Shown: piece by piece, positions 33,061-44,439 of the stretch
How positions within the stretch are numbered: position 1 is the first letter of the stretch
How the letters are laid out: each line of letters begins with the position of its first letter
Assembly: GCF_051622035.1 (NCBI RefSeq)
Contig: NC_135355.1
Location: 20,724,986-20,788,985 of the forward strand
DNA from: Arctopsyche grandis
Lineage: Eukaryota > Arthropoda > Insecta > Trichoptera > Hydropsychidae
Direction of reading: 5' to 3'
Length of the DNA stretch: 64,000 bases
The notes under the pieces: model-generated
Database searches by the model: none
Told to the model about the DNA's origin: nothing
Seen by the model: the letters and a program-made list of their open reading frames with translations, nothing else
Made by a program: the position numbers and the translations under genes

Positions 33061-33309
33061 TCTCTTTTCTCTTTATGACCTCATCTTCATCCAATTATTG
33101 CACACACTCGAAACAGAAAATGCATCGGACCAGAACGTTGCAAACTAAAAAGTCTTTAATTTTTTTGTCGTTGCAGTTACTCGGTTCACGACGCGTTCTC
33201 ACTGCTTTGTAACTGCACGAACTGTTACTACAACTTGGTGAGTACGGGGCCTTATATTGTCAGCCTTTATTTAGTATGAGGCTTACGCAAAATGTACATA
33301 AATATATGT

Positions 33310-33468
33310 CAGTGGCGTGCGCTGAAATTCTCTCTATTTTTGTCGTACAGCCTTACTTAATGTGCACGAACGGGATACAAGAGGAGCAGTCTGTTCCTCT
33401 TGTATCCTGCTCGTGCACATTAAGTAAGACTGTACGACAAAAAGAGAGAATTTCAGCGCACGACACTG
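33310..33468. mobile_element. hAT-type palindromic MITE, intact copy
   Basis: The 159-bp element has ends CAGTGGCGTGCGCTGAAA and its near-complement TTTCAGCGCACGACACTG, plus a perfect 8-bp duplication ATATATGT (33302-33309, 33469-33476). Almost the whole element is one hairpin, with CTGTTCCTCTTGTATCCTG and its complement at the centre. Relatives: 4940-5970, 54338-54514, 54743-54903. Confidence 0.85.
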
Positions 33469-34137
33469 ATATATGTATCGCAGGAATCCCCAACCCCGTG
33501 CCCGTGGGCACCATGGCGCTCGCTGACTGATTTGTGTGTGCTCGCCACTATTCGATAGTTACTGAACTTTTTTATTCTAATTTTATTTTTATGAGTCTCT
33601 AAATTACTTATTTAATAATTATGTAATTCGAACTCATTTGTCGGCATAATTCGACATGTTTATGTTGTCAACACTGCACTGGCTACTTAGTGTAGTTGAA
33701 ATTATAAGTTCTGTTAACTTATTTCTGTCTCGTGCATTTCCCAAATATGAAGGAAATGGCAGATGACAGTGAATCCAACGTATCATTATTGGTTGAACAA
33801 CTTCGAATGTTTCAAGATTAGTTTGAAAAGAGATTTCAGCAGTTAACTATAATCGGATCAATGGTCTCATATCAGATGAGGACTTCTGAAATACAGTAGA
33901 TCAGCGGTTTCCAAACTGGGAGGCGCGCCTCCCAGGGGAGGCGCGGACTATTGCCAGGGAAGGCACCAAAACTTTTTAATAAAAAAATAATTTTCATACC
34001 ATAATATCTACAAATAAATAAAACTTCATATCGTAGCTTAACAGTGAAAATTCAATGCATGAATGTTAATTTTTATTTATCTTTCATTTTTATAGATACA
34101 TTTAATTCCTATAAAAAATTATCCGGAGAAGAAGATT

Positions 34138-35310
34138 TTAAAAATTGCGCCCTTGCAAACGCTCTGTTTTAGCTAAAGATGCCCATTTAATTGCATATGT
34201 TCGATATGTCGCGGATAATAATATATTAGAAGATATATTATTTTGCAAACACATTCTTGGGAAGACCACATCCATTGAAATTTTTAATATAATAGACAGT
34301 TTTGTTGAAGAAAACGACATAAAGTGAAATAATTGCGTTGTGAACGACATAAAATAATAATTGGACTGTGTACCGACGAAGCTCACTCAATGTCCGGACA
34401 CAAAGCAGGTCTTAAAGCATTGATCAAAAAGAAAGCACCACATGCTATCTGGACACAGTGTATGATTCTCAGAGCAGCTCTATTGTCAAAAAATATGAGC
34501 GAAGAACTGAACATCATTTTTACAAAAGTTATAAAAATTATAAACTACATTAAGAATAGTCCTTTGAGAGCAAAGCTGTTTGCAAAGCTGTGTGCTGATA
34601 TGGAAGCCAATTATACCTCACTTTTGTATTATTGTGAAGTTCGCTGGCTATCTCGTGCAAAAATGATTCTAAAGGGTGTTTGAACTCAAAGAAGAAATAG
34701 CAACCTTTCTCGAAGAAAACCATCAAGAAGAGGCACATTTGTGGACGAACGATAATTTTATTGTTAAACTTGCCTATTTGGAAAATTGAGCGGTTTAAAT
34801 AATTCAATGCAGGGATCACAAATACACCTACTTGTTCAAAAAGACAAAGAAAAGATTTCATTAAAAAATTAAAGTTATGGAAATCAAATTTACAAAAGAA
34901 TGGGTTGGATAGGTTTTCACTTTCCAAAGATTTCTGGGCCACAGCCAATATTGAAGCAAGTAAAAATATTTTTACCGACCACTTGGATGTTTTAGTGCTG
35001 CATTTTTCCAATTATTTCAAAGACCTTGATTTCTCAAAGTTTTTGTGGATACAGAATCCATTTAACTACAATGAAGAAGACGAATTCGAGCTGACAACCA
35101 TCGAAAAATAAAAATTGATAGAATTATCATGCGATAGCTCACTAAAACAAAAGTTTCAAAATGAAACCATAATTAAATTTTGGATGAATCTTAGTGGAGA
35201 GTATAAATCTTTGTATTGCAAAGAAATGCAAGTGCTGCTACCGTTCGTAACGTCTTATTTATGCGAAACGGGCTTTTCGGCACTAGCTGCAATGAAAATC
35301 AAATATTGAG
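34138..35310 (+). pseudogene. hAT transposase pseudogene (ZBED5/SCAND3-like)
   Basis: Read through at least four frame breaks or stops, the plus strand gives the usual order: KRSVLAKDAHLIAYV; LCTDEAHSMSGHKAGLKAL (catalytic-core region); SLLYYCEVRWLSRAKMI; and the C-terminal dimerisation region VTSYLCETGFSALAAMKIKY. The breaks near 34327, 34683, 34790 and 35110 show it is inactive. The N-terminal zinc finger (BED) was not found. Confidence 0.8.
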
Positions 35311-35559
35311 CCAGGTTAATAGTCGAAAAGGAGTTACGAGTGGCACTCTCCATATTGCCCCCAATTTTCTTCTTTTCTTCTAATCTATATTTTGGAAAGA
35401 GACTTTGTATGTATCCTTGGTCGTCGTCGTCGTCGTCGTCCGTAGATCGGTGACGTCATCGAACACGTGATTCGATTTTTTTTTTTTTTCGATCCATGGG
35501 CGCCGATTTGTTTTTTTCGATTCAATGGATTCACTCCCGCGGGGGCGCAAGGCGAGTAG

Positions 35560-36095
35560 TTTCATGGGGCGCAGCCCCGTGGGGCCCCGAAGGGGGCCCG
35601 GGGGGCCCAGCCTCATGGGGCGCAGCCCCATGGGGCTCAAAAGGGGGCGCAGTTTAATGGGGCACAGCCTTATCGGCCGCAGCCTTATGGGGCGCAACCT
35701 TATGGGGCGCTGTCTTATGGGGCGCAGCCTTAGGGGCGCAGTCCTATGGGGCGCCGCCTTATGGAGCCCCGAAGGGGGCGCAGCCTCATGGGGCGCAGCC
35801 CCATGGGGCCCCAAAGGGGGCGCAGCCTCATGGGGCGCAGCCTTATGGGGCGCTGCCTTATGGGGCGCCGCCTTATGGGGCGCCGCCTTATGGGGCGCCG
35901 CCTTATGGGGCGCCGCCTTATGGGGCGCCGCCTTATGGGGCGCCGCCTTATGGAGCTTAGCCGCATGGGGCCCCGAAGGGGCGCAAGGGGGCGAAGCCTC
36001 CTGGGGCGCAGCCCCATGGGGCCCCGAAGGGGGCGCAGGGGGGCGCAGCCTCATGGGGCGAAGCCCCATGGGGCGCAGTCTTATGAGGCGAAGCC
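35560..36095. repeat. Minisatellite 1: GGGGCGCAGCCTTAT-type units
   Basis: 15-bp units such as TTATGGGGCGCCGCC, eight in a row at about 35838-35955, surrounded by variants with CATGGGGCGCAGCCC. Both strands stay open for over 200 codons because the unit length is a multiple of three; the GRxLMGR and APHKA peptides are artefacts. Confidence 0.9.
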
Positions 36096-36782
36096 CTAAA
36101 CGGCAACTGATCATGGGGGCGAAGCCCTTGACGGCATTTAATCATGGGGGCGCGGAGGGGCGAAGCCCTAATAGGCATCAACTAAGGGGGGCGAAGCCCT
36201 AAAAGGCATTAGCTAAGGGGGGCGAAGCCCTAAACGGCATTTAATAATGGGGGCGAAGCCTTAGACGGCATTTAATCATGGGGGCGCGGAGGGGCGAAGC
36301 CCTAAAAGGCATTAACTAAGGGGGGCGAAGCCCTAAACGGCAATTAATCTTGGGGGCGCGGGGGCGAAGCCCTAAAAGGCATTAATTAAGGGGGGCGAAG
36401 CCCTAGACGGCATTTAATCATGGGGGTGCGGAGGGGCGAAGCCCTAAAAGGCAACTGATCATGGGGGCGAAGCCTTAGACGGCATTTAATCATGGGGGCG
36501 CGGAGGGGCGAAGCCCTAAAAGGCATTAGCTAAGGGGGGCGAAGCCCTAACCGGCATTTAATAATGGGGGCGCGGAGGGGCGAAGCCCTAAAAGGCATTA
36601 ACTAAGGGGGGCGAAGCCCTAGACGGCTTTTAATCATGAGGGCGCGGAGGGGCGAAGCCCTAAAAGGCAACTGATCATGGGGGCGAAGCCCTAAACGGCA
36701 ATTGCTCATGGGGGCGTGGAGGGGCGAAGCCCTAGAAGGCAAAGGCTCAGGGGGGCGCCGAGGGCGAAGCCCTAGAAGGCAG
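36095..36782. repeat. Minisatellite 2: GGGGCGAAGCCCTAAAAGGC-type units
   Basis: Units of about 35-70 bp alternate TCATGGGGGCGCGGAGGGG and GCGAAGCCCTAAAAGGCA with AACTAAGG or AACTGATC spacers. The core GCGAAGCC equals the Helitron's own 3'-terminal word, suggesting growth from its end. Confidence 0.85.
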
Positions 36783-37609
36783 AAATTTTTTTTTTTTTTT
36801 TTTTGTTTTTTTTAAAAAAAAATTTTTATTTTTTTTTTTGATTTTTTTTTTTAAATTTTAAAATTTTTTTTTAATTTTTTTTTTTTTTAATTAAATGTTT
36901 ACTATTAGCTTAGTCATGTTTAAGCGGTTTATATTATAAACATTGAGCGAAGCCGGGTAATACAGCTAGTATTTGATAAACTTTGTGCCAAAAAACAACA
37001 GCATCCTTCGCATTCAATTTTGATGTGTTATATGTAGTTTAATTAGTAATTTAATATAAAAATAAATATATGTACGTGTTCGTATAAATTTATGTTATAG
37101 CAAAACCTTTTTATTATTCTGTCTATTGTAGAGTTCAGTATTTTATTTTTAAATAAAGGTTTATTATTTAAAACCTGTCTATATCATTATATCTATTAAA
37201 AAATAATAGGCAGGGAGGCGCGGAAAAAAAATTTTTTTTTAGGGAGGCGTAGTAGCATAAAGTTTGGAAACCGCTGCAGTAGATAGAAAAAAGTTTCCAT
37301 TCTTAAAAAAATAGCTTACAAGATAAAATTATTCTTCGGTTCCACATTCCTTTGCGAATCATTATCTTCAATACAGTTCATCTGTCATTTTAATATACAT
37401 TTCATCCGCTTTTTAAGTAGCAAATAATATACATTTCATCCGCTTTTTAAATAGCAATGTTTCTAATGCAATCTGTATCCGTCATTTAGAAATGCACAAA
37501 TTTTTACTTTATTTTTGTAATGTATGTACAGATACTTTTTTTAATGTACAATTTTTTTTTAAATGCACATTTATTTTATAAAATGGACATTTAAATTGAT
37601 AGTTGATAT

Positions 37610-38265
37610 TGTTGCGTGTTCGTGAAGAGGGGTTTCCAGGATCGGAGAGAAAGACGCAGCTAGTGTTTTAGAACTTGTTTATTGGTCTACACTCATCGGC
37701 TCTCTAGATCCGAATGCTCTACAGTTAGAAAGCGCCAAATATTTGGTTCGGTGATTACTAGTCAAATGTGAACCGGTCATAGGACAACCGGTCGCTCTAG
37801 ATCGGTCATACGTGATAACCCGTCACACTAAAACTGGTCACGAGAAAACTGGTCACACCCGAAAATTGGTCACGAAAAAACTGGTCACACCCAAAAATTA
37901 AAAATTGGTCGAATTTTTGGGTGTGACCAGTTTTTTCGTGACCAATTTTCGGGTGTGACCAGTTTTCTCGTGACCAGTTTTAGTGTGACGGGTGATCACG
38001 TGTGACCGATCTAGAGCGACCGGTTGTCCTGTGACTGGTTCACATATGACTAGTAGTCCGTTTACCCAATATTTATACTCATCGGGTGCTCTTCATACAC
38101 ATATATTCGCGAGATCTTATTGGTTGATGAGTCCCACGATCCTATTAGCCGGTATACACGACTTCTCTATACGACGAGGCCATTTTGCCATGAACGTGAG
38201 ATCAGGTGATCAGCGCTAGTAAGTTATCGGTCCTCGAGCGCCACTCATCTAATCTTTACGTCACA
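37610..38265. mobile_element. Solo LTR, family 1, split by a foldback element
   Basis: TGTTGCGTGTTCGTGAAG to TTTACGTCACA, with the 4-bp duplication ATAT at 37606-37609 and 38266-38269. Without the insert at 37745-38066 it is about 330 bp, like the copy at 6544. Confidence 0.75.
37745..38066. mobile_element. Foldback element, family FB-2
   Basis: A 322-bp near-perfect palindrome. The arms contain CTCTAGATCGGTCA, CGTCACACTAAAACTGG and tandem TGGTCACGAGAAAAC / TGGTCACACCC units. Termini are GGTTCGGTGATTACTAG at the left and, read inwards, GGTAAACGGACTACTAG at the right. Flanks AAATATTT and CAATATTT match at 7 of 8 bases, interrupting the LTR TATA-like box. Confidence 0.85.
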
Positions 38266-38519
38266 ATATTATTAATTTATTTATGGAACACGTATACATA
38301 TATTTTATATTTATGGAAATTTATATTTTTTTGTTCTTCTCACCTGAGGCACGTACCAATTTAATGCTTTCGTTCCCTGTCGCCAGGGGCATCAAGCTCC
38401 TCAACCGGATTTCTATTAGATTGGATTTGTTTAATCTAAAATATACTGATCTGGTTGAGGTATTGTTTAGTTTGGGATCGTAGCACCTTATAACATGTTA
38501 TATTTCATATTTTTATATT

Positions 38520-40560
38520 TTTTATATTTTTATATTTCATATTTTTATATTTATTTATTTCATATACTTGGGGGAGGCGGCAAAGCCGATAGAGCCAAGG
38601 GGTTTGATCAAACATATTTTAACAAATTACACATACATATATGCAATTAAAATGAGAAAAATTAAAATACATTAAAAAAAACTATATCAAAATAAAAGAT
38701 TATTTACGTTGAATGTAATAAGATTAGACATATGGCAATTATAGTGATTATTAAGTATTTTATAGACTTCGATTAAGTCACCTCTAGTTCTTTTCGTCTC
38801 CAATGTAGTGAGATTCAATCTTTTCAATCTTTCGTTATAAGAAAGTGATTTGAGTTCAGAAGGAATCCTCGTAATTCTCTTTTAAACCCTTTCAATACAT
38901 GTAATATCCTTTTAAAAAGGAGTATTCCATATGTTAAAAGCGTATTCTAGTCTAGGTCTGATAAAGGTTTTATATATTTTTGATAAAATAGTTAAATTTA
39001 GAAAATTGAATACACGCTTTATAACATACAAAAATGAGTAACTTTTGTTGACAATATGATTAATATGAGAGGACCATTTTAGGTCGCAAGTGGTAACGAT
39101 ACCTAGGTCTAATTGGTGTTGGAGGCAATTGACGAAAAGGTTGTTTATTTTGTAGGAAAGATGTGGGTTATTTTTTCCTAGGTGGAGTACAGAGCATTTC
39201 TTAACATTTAAAGTTAGAAGTCAAGTTTTTGACCACGTAACACGTGACAACGTCAAATTGGATTTGAAGAGAATTGTTGCCTTCTGTGTTGCCAGGACAA
39301 TAAAGTTTAATGTCGTTGGCGAAAATAAAATATTTACAAGTGAGGTCATTGGCTATATCATAAATATAAATTAAAAAAAAGAATTGGGCCTAAAACAGAG
39401 CCTTGAGGAACACCACTCAGGACGGGATTAGATTCTGAAGAGCAGGAACCAATCCTCACAGAGAAGTATCTAGACTTTAAAAACACTCTGATCCAGTCAA
39501 GTAGCCGTCCTCTCACACCTATATGTTCGGGGGACGCAACAATTGGTGCAAGTCCAAAAGGTTCAACGACAAAATGTACCCGAAAATTAGTGCACTGACA
39601 AAATGTACCCGCGACAAAATGTTCACGCGACAAAATGTACCCGCGACAAAATGTTCACGCGACAAAATGTCCACAGAAATAATGTTCAAGCGACAAAATG
39701 TTCAAAAATCCTAAATTTTCCTATTTTAATGGAAAAAGTAACTTTTTATTGTATTATATTTATCGATGTATATGGTACTTTTTTATAGTATAGATCGCGG
39801 ATGTTATTAAATTAGTAATAAATTACAGGTGTTCTCAACCGCACCAACATATTCTTATTTAAATTGAACAATTACATTTTAAGCGAATGTCATTGTGTCT
39901 CATTGAATATCATTTTAAGATGTCATTGAATTAGTTTAAATGTTAGGGGTTCTCAGCCGTATCCAATATTTACTTATTTAAATTGAAAAATAATATTAAT
40001 TTATGATTAACTTAAAAAATTTAGGATTTTTGAACATTTTGTCGCTTGAACATTATTTCCGTGGACATTTTTTCGCGTGAACATTTTGTCGCGGGTACAT
40101 TTTGTCAGTGCACTAATTTTCGGGTACATTTTGTCGTTGAACCTTTTGAACTTGCACCAATTGTCGTGTAACCTATGTTCAAGTTTTAGTAAAAGCTGAT
40201 CGATAGGAACTCTATCAAAGGCTTTTTCGAAGTCAAGATAGACGACATCTACGGGCATGTTATTGTTAAGAAGGAGAGACCAATCATTGTGCACGGTTAA
40301 AAGATTACTCAGTACTGATCGGCCTTTTATAAAACCATGTTGCCATATAGATAATAGGTTACAAGATTCTAGAAATATAGTCAGTTGAGGGGCGATGATT
40401 TTTTCTAAACATTTTAGCAAAATGGGTGAAAGACTGATAGGACGATGTTTCCCTTTTTGTATTTAGGAATAATGTTAGAAGTTTTCCATTCGTCGGGTAT
40501 AAAGGAAGATATAAAAGACTCATTGAATATATTTTTATATTTGTTTTATATTTTATATTT
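38520..40560 (-). pseudogene. Non-LTR retrotransposon (CR1/Jockey-like) RT, broken
   Basis: Read on the minus strand: HRPISLSPILLKCLEKIIAP; VDVVYLDFEKAFDRVPIDQL; after the insert at 39529-40173, GVRGRLLDWIRVFL and PVLSGVPQGSVLGPILF; then FIFANDIKLYCPGN where FADD is expected; LGVV-type and RPRLEYAFNIWN blocks; and KRLNLTTLETKRTRGDLIEV. Several stops and the changed FADD motif show it is dead. The 3' end is AATAAATAAATATAAA near 38550. The 5' part is missing above about 40560. Confidence 0.85.
39529..40173. mobile_element. Foldback element, family FB-3, inside the LINE
   Basis: 645 bp with inverted arms (39541-39712 and 40021-40165) built of tandem words GCGACAAAATGTTCAC and GCGACAAAATGTACCC, around a unique AT-rich loop of about 300 bp. 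The 7-bp flank TATGTTC is duplicated (39522-39528, 40174-40180). Removing the element rejoins the LINE frame as LLLKLEHIGVRGRLL. The right end read inwards is GGTTACACGACAATTGG. Confidence 0.9.
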
Positions 40561-40604
40561 GTTTTATCCATATTTGTTTTTAATTAATATATTTGCATTT
40601 TATT

Positions 40605-40692
40605 GTATAGTTTTCTTTTTATGTAGCCATAGTGATTTGGAGCTAATCTGTAAAGTCACTATGGCAAATTTGTAAATAAATAAATAAATACT
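40605..40692 (+). mobile_element. LINE 3' tail fragment
   Basis: AGTCACTATGGCAAATTTG followed by (TAAA)n is a typical CR1/L2-like 3' end, with an inverted partial copy (GCCATAGTGATT) just upstream. No coding sequence is attached. Confidence 0.45.
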
Positions 40693-41195
40693 TGTGCACA
40701 GTTCACTCCATTTGATCGGCCAACATAAATGAAAGAGTAAATTAAAAATAGGATTTTTTTTTAAATTGTTAATTATATTTTTAATATTATTATTATATGT
40801 CACGTCTCTTTACACGATATACGATTCCAAGGGGAGAAAGAGGGACAGAACATGGTGTTAACAGTGAGTACGTACACACGCATTCACGCACGCATTAGAC
40901 AATTATTTTATACGATTTTACAGAACCCCACATTTGTTCTTTCTGTTGGTTTTTTAGAGATTCGTGAATGCCATTATTATTAAATAAGTAAGCATCAAAC
41001 GTACGAACTTATTGAGACGTACATATGTCTAAACTTCAGGAACGCGTGCGAATATTTGATTTTAGCACTTGAAATATTTGTTGATATACATACATATGTA
41101 TGTATGTATAGTCGATACGTGATATTGTAATAATTGGTTTTTGGGCGTGAAGCGCAAGTCTCCCCACTAAACAAGTACTTTATTTTCATTCATAG

Positions 41196-41406
41196 TCTAA
41201 TATATAATTTCGAAAGAGACTTTGTATGTAAGGTTTGGGTGGGAGAATCCGTGACGTTAAATCTAATAAAAAAATTAAGAATATTCAAATAAATTTAAAT
41301 ACAATAAAACTATTCAAATAAATTAAATTAAATGTTTACTATTAGATTAGCCATGTTTAAGTGGCTTATATTACAAATACCGAGACAAGCCGGGTAAAAC
41401 CACTAG
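41196..41406 (+). mobile_element. Helitron family H2, minimal copy
   Basis: 211 bp: TCTAATATATAATTTCG start, GAGACTTTGTATG, GTGACG, TAGCCATGTTTAAGTGGC, then CCGAGACAAGCCGGGTAAAA and CTAG end. No target duplication. It is the best template for the family ends. Confidence 0.8.
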
Positions 41407-41680
41407 TATATCGTTTTATCATTTTGAAGAAAAACACCGAAATAATTATTTTCATAGATAAAATGAAATAAATCAAGTAACCCTTGGTAATACGTGAAAT
41501 TCCCCTAATTTTGTTTTTAGCATTGGATCTGTTTTCACAATATTTTATTCAATTCCTGAACAGTCAACCTTTTTTTTTGCTCTCTAGAGAGCAAAAAGAA
41601 AAGGTTAACAATAGAAATTGACAAAAGGAACCCATTTATTTCGGCACTGGCGCATCACAGCGCCTATGTCTACTCATGTC

Positions 41681-42120
41681 TAGTGTTGTAAAATTCTCGG
41701 TAATAATCTTTTGGAGAAGATTCTCGAGAATATTCTCCAAACCGAGAATTTTCGAAAATATTTTTTTTTAGAGCATCTGGAGGGCTTTTATACTATTCTG
41801 TTGCAATTTCAAAAAATAGCAGTTATATTAATAAGCATTGCATTCCTGTGAGAATTACGCGGAAAACGTTCATGGTGGTAGTGCGGGTATGTTAAAATGA
41901 CGAAATAACCCATTCAGTGTCGTCAGAATGAAAAAAAATGTCATTCAAAATGCTCTCAGACATTCTAGAAACTCCTATTACTCTTATTAGGTCCTAGAAT
42001 CATTTAAAACGCTAATTAACTATCTAGATGTTTTATAACCAAGAAAAAAGAAAATTCTCGGCGAATAATCTTCTGGAGAATATTCTCGTTCTCCGAGAAT
42101 ATTCTTGACTTACAACACTA
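41681..42120. mobile_element. hAT-like MITE
   Basis: TIRs TAGTGTTGTAAAATTCTCGG and TTCTTGACTTACAACACTA with a perfect 8-bp duplication CTCATGTC (41673-41680, 42121-42128). Subterminal GAGAATATTCTC palindromes repeat several times. Confidence 0.85.
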
Positions 42121-42443
42121 CTCATGTCCAAGGACGGCCGTTCATGCAGCATTTGGCTCTTTTACAAGCTTTTTATTATTTAAAATATAAATTTAAGATT
42201 TTTGGGCACATAAACTGATTATTTTTTCGCCAGCGTTCTTAATCAATTGGTGTTATTCAATTTACCTAGGATAGTTTTCACAAAATCACTAATTGGCTGC
42301 GCTTCCTCCGCCTACATACATACATACAAACATATAAATGTATGTAAATTGTACATACATACATACAATGCATACGATCAGAGTTAGAAGTTAAGTAAGG
42401 AATAATATCGTTTTAATTATTTAAATATGTAGTTTTAAAATAG

Positions 42444-42491
42444 TATGGAAAATCGATAAGGTATATTATACATTATCGATTTTCCGTACTT
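42444..42491. repeat. Short perfect hairpin
   Basis: GGAAAATCGATAA and TTATCGATTTTCC flank a 15-base AT loop. Possibly the core of a tiny MITE; a second one (AACCTTTTTTTTTGCTCTCT and complement) lies at 41570-41610. Confidence 0.5.
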
Positions 42492-42944
42492 TATTTATAT
42501 TATACATATTTACATGGCTTAATTAAAGTTTTTGAACTATTTCTAGATCACGTGCTCTCTAATATGTAAATCAGTGACTCAAAATTCAGTAGTTGTTTTT
42601 CTTTTTTTTTATAACTTTTACGATAGGCGCAAATTTTTTACAACACTTGTTAATTGAAATTCCGCGTTTCAAAATTTTGAAATATAAAACGAAAAAAAAA
42701 TCTATAGCGCCTAAAAGTATAGTCGTAGTATGTATGTATTATACATACATACTACGTAATGTATTATATGTATATATGTATATGTGTAATTACATTCATA
42801 TTTCATATTTAATATTTTAAGAAGAAAAATAAAAACGAGTTCGAATTTTCGCATGATCACAAAACTTCATCTATTGTTACTACGAACATAGATAAAGTAA
42901 AAATATGGATATACATGTATGTAGTGAAAATATAAACAGATGCT

Positions 42945-43286
42945 ATATAAAGTCCAATGCATCCAAAGAAGTATGGAAAGACAGGAATCGGAACACGTGG
43001 GTGAGAAGTATGACAAGGGTAGTGAATATAGTGGATAGATTAAAGAGATTGAAATGGCAATGGGCGGGCCACGTGGCTAGAAGAATTGACGAAAGGTGGA
43101 CAAAAGAAGTGCTGGAATGGTATCTGAGAGAATGAAAAGGATAAAAGGAAGACCGCAGTGTAGATGGGAAGACGAAATTAGGAAAATGTGTGGGGTGAGA
43201 TGGATGAGAATTGTGCAAAACAGAGACGAGTGGATGCGTGTTAGAGAGGCCTTCATCCAGCAGTGGATGGTGAACGGCTGTAGATG
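42945..43286 (+). pseudogene. RTE-type LINE, C-terminal remnant
   Basis: Across one frameshift near 43120: DRLKRLKWQWAGHVARRIDE, then GRPQCRWEDEIRKMCGVRWM and WMRVREAFIQQWMVNG. WAGHVAR plus RRPxxRWxDDI is the usual C-terminal tail of RTE/endonuclease-RT elements. The 3' end (GATGATGA) is displaced to 45717-45730 by the hAT insertion. The 5' end is truncated next to a repeat-A motif. Confidence 0.8.
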
Positions 43287-44439
43287 GTGACGATCAGTGG
43301 CGGACTGGCCATACAAGCGAACATGCCCAATGGCATGTGGGCCCCACTATCTGTTAGAAAATATGGTCCCTCAGTAAAATTAAATAACTTTTCAACTATT
43401 TAACGTGTGTAAAAATGTATAGGATATTGCACTTTGGGACCTAAAGTTTAGATATTTCAACATAACAAATTTCTTACGATATACGCAAACAACTAATACA
43501 TGCTTTAACAGCCCAAGGATCGGTTAACTTTTTTTATTAGGCTCGAAATGTAAGTTTCAACATTTGCGTGGGCCCTTTTGCCGGGCCCATTTCCAACCTC
43601 AAGATTATATATTAACCAATACCTATGTAACAACTACCTACTGAAATAAAAATGGGAATAAACAAATTTCCGTGAATAATATAAACTGAATTGCTTAAAA
43701 CAATTTTGATAGGACGATTCATCATCAACCAGCGATTAGAAATTTAATTCATACTTTCAAAATAACATTTGAGTATACTTCGACAATATAGTAAGATTTA
43801 AATACACAATTTTATACAAGTTTCCGAATATAAAATCTATTCCTAATCTAGACACATCCATGTATATAGAAATATAGGATAGGGGCCCCCTCCCCAAAAT
43901 CCCGATTTTCGATTAACATTAATTGAAAATATTATGCATTGTTTTCAGGGACGTAATTTGGGGGGGGGGGCATAGGGGGGTACTTGCCCCCCTAAATTAA
44001 GGAATAGTGTAAATTTAGAAAATATTATAAAATTAATGATTAATGAGATACTACGGATCTATGAATGCTACGTTTATTTCTTATGTATGTTACTTTTGGG
44101 CTATGTGCTTTGAAAAAAAAAGATTTTATTATTTCGAAGCAAGTATATTTTGGTTTTTAAGTGGTATGCCTTGGGTAAAATTCTTAGAAATTGTTCATCC
44201 TATGGAGCGAATCGTTAGAAAGGTCTTCTTTACTTTATTTTGTCTCAAAAACACATGTGTAACGTTAATTTTTCCAAAAGTTAGTATATTATTTGTTATC
44301 AAGAAAGGTTTTAAATTAATATTTTACTGAATCGGTTCAATCACAAATGATTTTATTTTTCGTATTTTTATTTTATTTGCAGACGTCCATTCTTTCACAA
44401 AACAATGAATGAGATGGATTTAAACTTCATGTGTAACGA

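Larger units (their letters stand above)
35379..36969 (+). mobile_element. Helitron family H2, minisatellite-expanded copy
   Basis: It starts TCTAATCTATATTTTGG and AAAGAGACTTTGTATG, and ends GAGCGAAGCCGGGTAATACA, then GCTAG. The flanks are not duplicated, as expected for a Helitron. The ends match the 210-bp copy at 41196; the extra 1.4 kb is GC-rich minisatellite (35560-36780) and a poly-T/A tract (36785-36890). No Rep/helicase frame is seen. Confidence 0.85.
33902..37276 (+). mobile_element. hAT transposon with decayed transposase, hosting a Helitron
   Basis: The 3,375-bp element has TIRs CAGCGGTTTCCAAACTGGGA and AAAGTTTGGAAACCGCTG and a perfect duplication CAGTAGAT (33894-33901, 37277-37284). 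Subterminal GGGAGGCG words occur at both ends. It contains a broken transposase (34138-35310) and an inserted Helitron (35379-36969). Confidence 0.9.

Noticed and set aside
35525-36202. Long open frames on both strands (225 and 244 codons) in the GC-rich block
   Set aside because: They are made of 15-bp minisatellite units whose length is a multiple of three; all frames stay open and the peptides are pure repeats inside a Helitron.
38283-38483. 66-codon plus frame ARTNLMLSFPVARGIKLLN as a LINE C-terminus
   Set aside because: Resembles a non-LTR C-terminal tail weakly, but there is no supporting RT on the plus strand; left unannotated.
43077-43316. Minus-strand 79-91-codon frames with Phe/Ser/His-rich peptides
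   Set aside because: Shadows of the RTE reverse-transcriptase tail on the plus strand.
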